From Nitrosarchaeum sp. (GTDB lineage: Archaea > Thermoproteota > Nitrososphaeria > Nitrososphaerales > Nitrosopumilaceae), in the NCBI GenBank assembly GCA_003569705.1, contig BGOU01000008.1, positions 37,737-101,736 of the forward strand: DNA of 64,000 nt, in the 5' to 3' direction. Numbering within the stretch: position 1 is the stretch's first letter; the number at the start of each line of letters is the position of its first letter. Positions 61,053 through 64,000 of the stretch are shown piece after piece. The notes beneath the pieces are model-generated. The model did no database searches. It saw only the letters and a list, made by a program, of their open reading frames with translations, and was not told the origin of the DNA. The position numbers were made by a program, and so were the translations under genes.

Positions 61053-62345
61053 ATGGATTTTGGATCTAGTTTTTTTTCATCACTTATAATTTTCATAATT
61101 GTTTATGGCTTGATCATTTTTAGAAATATACGAGGAGTGAATGTTCCAATATGGGCAAGTATGACTTTTGGAGCCATTGCAGTTTTAGTTTTGCAAGTCA
61201 TAACAATTGACGATGCATTTTCAGCCATAAATTTTGACGTGATATTTTTTCTTCTTGGAATGTTCATTCTAGTTTCAGGGTTAGAGTCTTCTGGAATGTT
61301 AAATTATATGGTAAATAGAATCTTGTCATTTGCAAAAACACCTAATCAAATTTTGTTTTTTATTTTATTTGTAATGGGTTTAATGTCTGCATTTCTTATC
61401 AACGATACAATTGCTCTTGTAGCAACACCGATTGTGATTGGATTGGCAAAGCCAATGAATATTCGTCCAGCTCCAATGTTGATCTCCTTAGCATTTGGAA
61501 TTACAATAGGCAGTATGATGACTCCAATGGGCAATCCACAAAATTTGTTAATTTCCCTTCATAGCGGAATAGAGTTTCCACTTTTTACTTTTCTTAGATA
61601 TCTGTTTTTGCCAACCATGACATGTTTGCTAGTCACCTATTTTATCATAAAACGGTACTACAAAAAGGAATTTTCAAATGCAGTCATGTCACAAAATATG
61701 ATTTCAAATGTAGTTTTAGAATCAAATCTTGCAAAAAAATCATCAATTATAATCATCATCACGGTGATAGGATTCTTTGTCATTGGACTGATAAAATTAT
61801 TTGGCATTTCAACTGAATTGAATTTTAGCCATATTGCAATATTTGGAGGAATTTCATTGCTTTTGATTAGCAATAAAAAGAAACAGATTATCAAAGGGAT
61901 CAACTGGCAAATAATTGTATTTTTTGTAGCCATGTTTGTGTTTATGCAAGGAGTGTGGAATGGAGGAATCATAGAATTACTTCAGACAATATTACCATTT
62001 GATACAAATCCAAACTCACATACATCGCCAATTAACATAATCGGGACAAGTATTCTAACAAGTCAAGTAGTCAGTAATGTGCCATTTGTAGCAATATCCA
62101 TTCCAATTTTACAAAATTATGGTTTTTCATCAATGGATACAATGTCATGGATTGCCCTTGCAGCAGGAAGTACTATTGCGGGAAACTTGACTATTTTGGG
62201 GGCTGCAAGTAATGTAATAATTTTAGAAGCAGCCGAAAGAAAACATAGTGTTGCTTTTACGTTTAAGGAATTTTTTAAAATTGGTGCCATAGTGACTGCT
62301 GCAAACATGTTGATTCTGGTATTTTTCATAACATTTCCTTTCTAG
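61053..62345 (+). CDS. SLC13/ArsB-NhaD-like transporter
   Basis: A 430-residue membrane protein with 10-11 hydrophobic helices. The family signatures are NFDVIFFLLGMFILVSGLES, INDTIALVATPIVIGLA and the paired TIGSMMTPMGNPQNLLI, later repeated as TSQVVSNVPFVAISI and AAGSTIAGNLTILGAASNVII. This pattern occurs in CitM/ArsB/NhaD-type ion transporters for anions such as arsenite, dicarboxylates or sulfate. Substrate unknown; no arsenic genes nearby. Confidence 0.85.
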   Translation: MDFGSSFFSSLIIFIIVYGLIIFRNIRGVNVPIWASMTFGAIAVLVLQVITIDDAFSAINFDVIFFLLGMFILVSGLESSGMLNYMVNRILSFAKTPNQILFFILFVMGLMSAFLINDTIALVATPIVIGLAKPMNIRPAPMLISLAFGITIGSMMTPMGNPQNLLISLHSGIEFPLFTFLRYLFLPTMTCLLVTYFIIKRYYKKEFSNAVMSQNMISNVVLESNLAKKSSIIIIITVIGFFVIGLIKLFGISTELNFSHIAIFGGISLLLISNKKKQIIKGINWQIIVFFVAMFVFMQGVWNGGIIELLQTILPFDTNPNSHTSPINIIGTSILTSQVVSNVPFVAISIPILQNYGFSSMDTMSWIALAAGSTIAGNLTILGAASNVIILEAAERKHSVAFTFKEFFKIGAIVTAANMLILVFFITFPF

Positions 62346-62444
62346 TAAACATGAATCCATTAGAACACAGAGTGTGAATTTGAATACCAGCATATCAGAA
62401 ATTTAGTATTAGTATCTCGACATATCGTCTAGACTTGTATACAT

Positions 62445-62630
62445 TCATCTAGAAATTACTTCATTTTCCATTAGTGATATTATCGACAAAATCTGTTCTT
62501 TATCACCAAAACAAGTTTTACCAGAGAGACATGTGGAACACACTAGCCATTCAGGATTATAATTTCTGCCCTTGACTCCCTTGTAAGTTACTTTATACTT
62601 TGGAGTATGTCGCTCTTCACAGATATTCAT
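62445..62630 (-). CDS. small CxxC protein, 61 aa
   Basis: Strand-rich small protein with CSTC then CFGD near the centre (LVCSTCLSGKTCFG), and CEE at the start, so three or four Cys may bind one metal. It overlaps the 33-aa frame upstream by 4 bp, so both are likely on one message with a clear TATA box. Confidence 0.65.
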   Translation of the reverse strand: MNICEERHTPKYKVTYKGVKGRNYNPEWLVCSTCLSGKTCFGDKEQILSIISLMENEVISR

Positions 62631-62728
62631 TGTACAATCTCCTTTGTTTGTTGTTTTATTTTCATAATGACGTGTTTTGTCATTTTCAGCAAATCAGACA
62701 TGTTAGAATCTGCTTCAAATTGTTCCAT
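62627..62728 (-). CDS. candidate small protein, 33 aa, coupled to the 61-aa gene
   Basis: ATG 20 bp after a strong TATA box, then a short frame with an amphipathic basic helix (LLKMTKHVIMKIKQQ). Its TGA overlaps the ATG of the 61-aa gene (ATGA), a coupling signature that favours a real two-gene leaderless message. Confidence 0.5.
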   Translation of the reverse strand: MEQFEADSNMSDLLKMTKHVIMKIKQQTKEIVQ

Positions 62729-62747
62729 GAAAATAGTTACGAGGTGA

Positions 62748-62756
62748 AATATATAA
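62748..62756 (-). promoter_or_regulatory. TATA box of the two small minus-strand genes
   Basis: Minus-strand GGTTATATATTT contains TATATATTT, about 20-28 bp before the ATG at 62728. Confidence 0.5.
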
Positions 62757-62894
62757 CCAGATGTCAGTTTGGAAAGTTACAATTACAATTCAGGCATGCT
62801 CAGATGTAGAGGATAAATTGCCAGGAGAGATTATTTTAATTCAGAAAGGGCCTTGACTACATCGGTTTTGCTTACAATTCCAGATAATTGATCA

Positions 62895-63212
62895 TTAATC
62901 AAAAACACCTACTCCATTGATATTATTATCAATCATCTCAGTACAAGCCATAACTAGATCATCATTATAGTCAATTGAGACAATATTTGGAGTCATGACA
63001 TCTTTTGCAAGAATAGTTCCACCAAATCCGCTTTGAGTCAAAAATCCTTTTCTAGGAAAAACTACTGAAATTAAAGGATCAGAATTATCCAACACATCAT
63101 TGTCTTTTCCCATAGTCATTGAAATTCTAAACAAATCCCCAAAAGTAACAACTCCCTTGGCTTTATTTTCATTATTTTTTATAATCAATCTAGACACTTT
63201 ATCTTCAATCAT
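62895..63212 (-). CDS. CBS-domain fragment 3 (105 aa)
   Basis: Frame after the break at 63224-63226; starts at an internal Met (MIEDKVSRLIIKN) and ends early at 62895 within VGVFD, where another run (62901-62905) shifts the frame. Contains the third CBS core and the start of the fourth. Confidence 0.6.
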   Translation of the reverse strand: MIEDKVSRLIIKNNENKAKGVVTFGDLFRISMTMGKDNDVLDNSDPLISVVFPRKGFLTQSGFGGTILAKDVMTPNIVSIDYNDDLVMACTEMIDNNINGVGVFD

Positions 63213-63457
63213 TTTGGAGACAATTTGTAAAGAGGATCATCTAGATACATTGAAGAATAAGATACGGTCATTACATCTCCAACTCTTTTGTGACCAACAT
63301 AATTTTGAATGTAATAACGAGTGAGATCAGTCTTTGTAACAATTCCAACAGTGTCAGAAGAAGACACACCGACAGAACCAATATTTTTAGTGTTCATGAT
63401 ATGCGCTACATCTTCAACAGGAGTAGACTCATTTACCTGGATTAGTGGTTTTGCCAC
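63209..63457 (-). CDS. CBS-domain fragment 2 (82 aa)
   Basis: Frame containing the second CBS motif, beginning at an internal Met or MAKPLIQVNESTP and ending at PLYKLSPK where the third part should continue KIVSKMIEDK. Not an independent gene in my reading. Confidence 0.55.
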   Translation of the reverse strand: MAKPLIQVNESTPVEDVAHIMNTKNIGSVGVSSSDTVGIVTKTDLTRYYIQNYVGHKRVGDVMTVSYSSMYLDDPLYKLSPK

Positions 63458-63477
63458 ATCAGATACTGGAATTTCAG

Positions 63478-63675
63478 TTAAATTTTTTCAGAGTCATTTA
63501 CTAGTAAAAAAAATCCGATATCTTTTTCAGTGATAATTCCCACGATATCACCAGAATCATTAGTGGTGAGAAGACGGCTTATTTTTGAATTAGCCATGTG
63601 AGACATCGCTTTAAAAAGTGAAGCAGAATTTTCAATTGTTATAGGTTTTTTCATGATTTGTTTTACAATGCTCAT
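63478..63675 (-). CDS. CBS-domain fragment 1 (65 aa), true N-terminus
   Basis: Begins MSIVKQIMKKPITIENSASL, the probable true start of the CBS protein, and stops at VNDSEKI; with one more A in the run at 63483-63488 it reads on as KNLTEIPVSDVAKPL into fragment 2. Confidence 0.6.
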   Translation of the reverse strand: MSIVKQIMKKPITIENSASLFKAMSHMANSKISRLLTTNDSGDIVGIITEKDIGFFLLVNDSEKI

Positions 63676-63909
63676 ATGAGAACTAGTTTCTCAGAGCCTT
63701 AAAATGCAAGTGATGATTTCTAGAAATGAAATTCAATGTTTAATTGAAATATAAGATAAAACAAATGTGGTTTAAAACATCGAAAAATAGGCTCAAATCG
63801 ACGCTAGATAAATTTTTCAAATAAGATAAATCACATGAATGCAAATTCAAAATTTATAAAAAAAGTAATAGAATTCATATACAGATTCCATCGTTTCAAT
63901 TTCTAGAAG

Positions 63910-64000
63910 ATGAGCAAAAATTTTTGGCACGATATAGAGTCAGGTACAGATATTCCAGAAATAATCAATGTAATAGTAGAGATTCCAAAGGGATCTATGA
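63910..64000 (+). CDS. ppa: inorganic pyrophosphatase, 5' end only
   Basis: The first 30 codons (MSKNFWHDIESGTD, INVIVEIPKGSM) match the start of family I soluble inorganic pyrophosphatases, which begin this way in archaea. The gene continues beyond the window edge, so the active site is not visible. Confidence 0.75.
   Translation, partial: MSKNFWHDIESGTDIPEIINVIVEIPKGSM

Larger units (their letters stand above)
62831..63675 (-). pseudogene. CBS-domain protein gene broken in three places
   Basis: Joined across three one-base breaks the gene would code for about 280 residues with four CBS motifs: ISRLLTTNDSGDIVGIITEKD, IGSVGVSSSDTVGIVTKTD, SRLIIKNNENKAKGVVTFGD and VGVLINDQLSGIVSKTD, ending SELK before TAA at 62831. 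Breaks lie in runs at 63483-63488, 63224-63226 and 62901-62905. CBS proteins bind adenosyl ligands and act as energy or ionic sensors. Reading the breaks as errors would restore one intact gene; reading them as real makes this a decayed copy. Confidence 0.7.

Overview
The window reads as a stretch of a Nitrosopumilus-like ammonia-oxidising archaeon (Nitrososphaerota, formerly Thaumarchaeota). The DNA is AT-rich and the genes are short, densely packed and on both strands, with many GTG/TTG starts and TATA boxes 25-30 bp before start codons, as expected for leaderless transcripts. The content fits: a CdvC (Vps4-type) division ATPase, an archaeal-type IleRS and AspRS, ribosomal protein L40e, A-type ATP synthase subunit F, a small membrane-anchored cupredoxin, succinyl-CoA synthetase, an iron alcohol dehydrogenase and a glycerate 2-kinase. 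No amo, rRNA, CRISPR or clear mobile element was seen. The genus assignment is inference from gene content.

Layout. 0-4.9 kb: small conserved proteins, a DtxR/MntR metal regulator, a PIN protein next to a PilT-like ATPase with a KH domain, then CheY and Hpt proteins divergent from a membrane histidine kinase (4.9-6.8 kb). 7.2-9.5 kb: a uracil-DNA glycosylase/alkyladenine glycosylase pair and a DedA-like membrane protein. 9.6-13 kb: orphan OppD-type ATPase and aspS. 13.2-17.9 kb: branched-chain amino acid operon ilvB-ilvN-leuA-leuB. 18.6-20.8 kb: an LsrF-like aldolase with a 51-bp tandem-repeat tail, and a zinc alcohol dehydrogenase. 21-27.3 kb: atpF, small proteins, a phosphoesterase and carAB. 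27.5-29.7 kb: cdvC preceded by two translationally coupled helical proteins, one ESCRT-III-like. 30-35.7 kb: TrmB regulator, RidA, DHH phosphoesterase, citrate synthase, cupredoxin. 35.7-42 kb: uvrB-uvrA-uvrC. 42-48 kb: PPOX flavoprotein, F420-type oxidoreductase, iron ADH, glycerate kinase. 48-53 kb: beta-CASP nuclease, purN, folD, 5-formyl-THF cyclo-ligase, purD. 53-64 kb: ileS, a Dps-like protein, sucCD, rpl40e, a tRNA-Val with an intron-like insertion, an ArsB/CitM-type transporter, a broken CBS-domain gene and the start of ppa.

The genes serve core anabolism (branched-chain amino acids, pyrimidines, purines/one-carbon units), carbon metabolism, DNA repair and cell division. The most striking sequence-level fact is a set of interrupted reading frames: a 22-bp insertion near the start of carB, single-base breaks in uvrA and probably in a DUF6659-like gene, a 2-bp change inside the repeat array of the LsrF-like gene, and three homopolymer breaks in one CBS gene. 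These are either read/assembly errors or real gene variation, and raw reads would decide. The best candidate for undescribed biology is the cdvC operon with its two unnamed helical partners.
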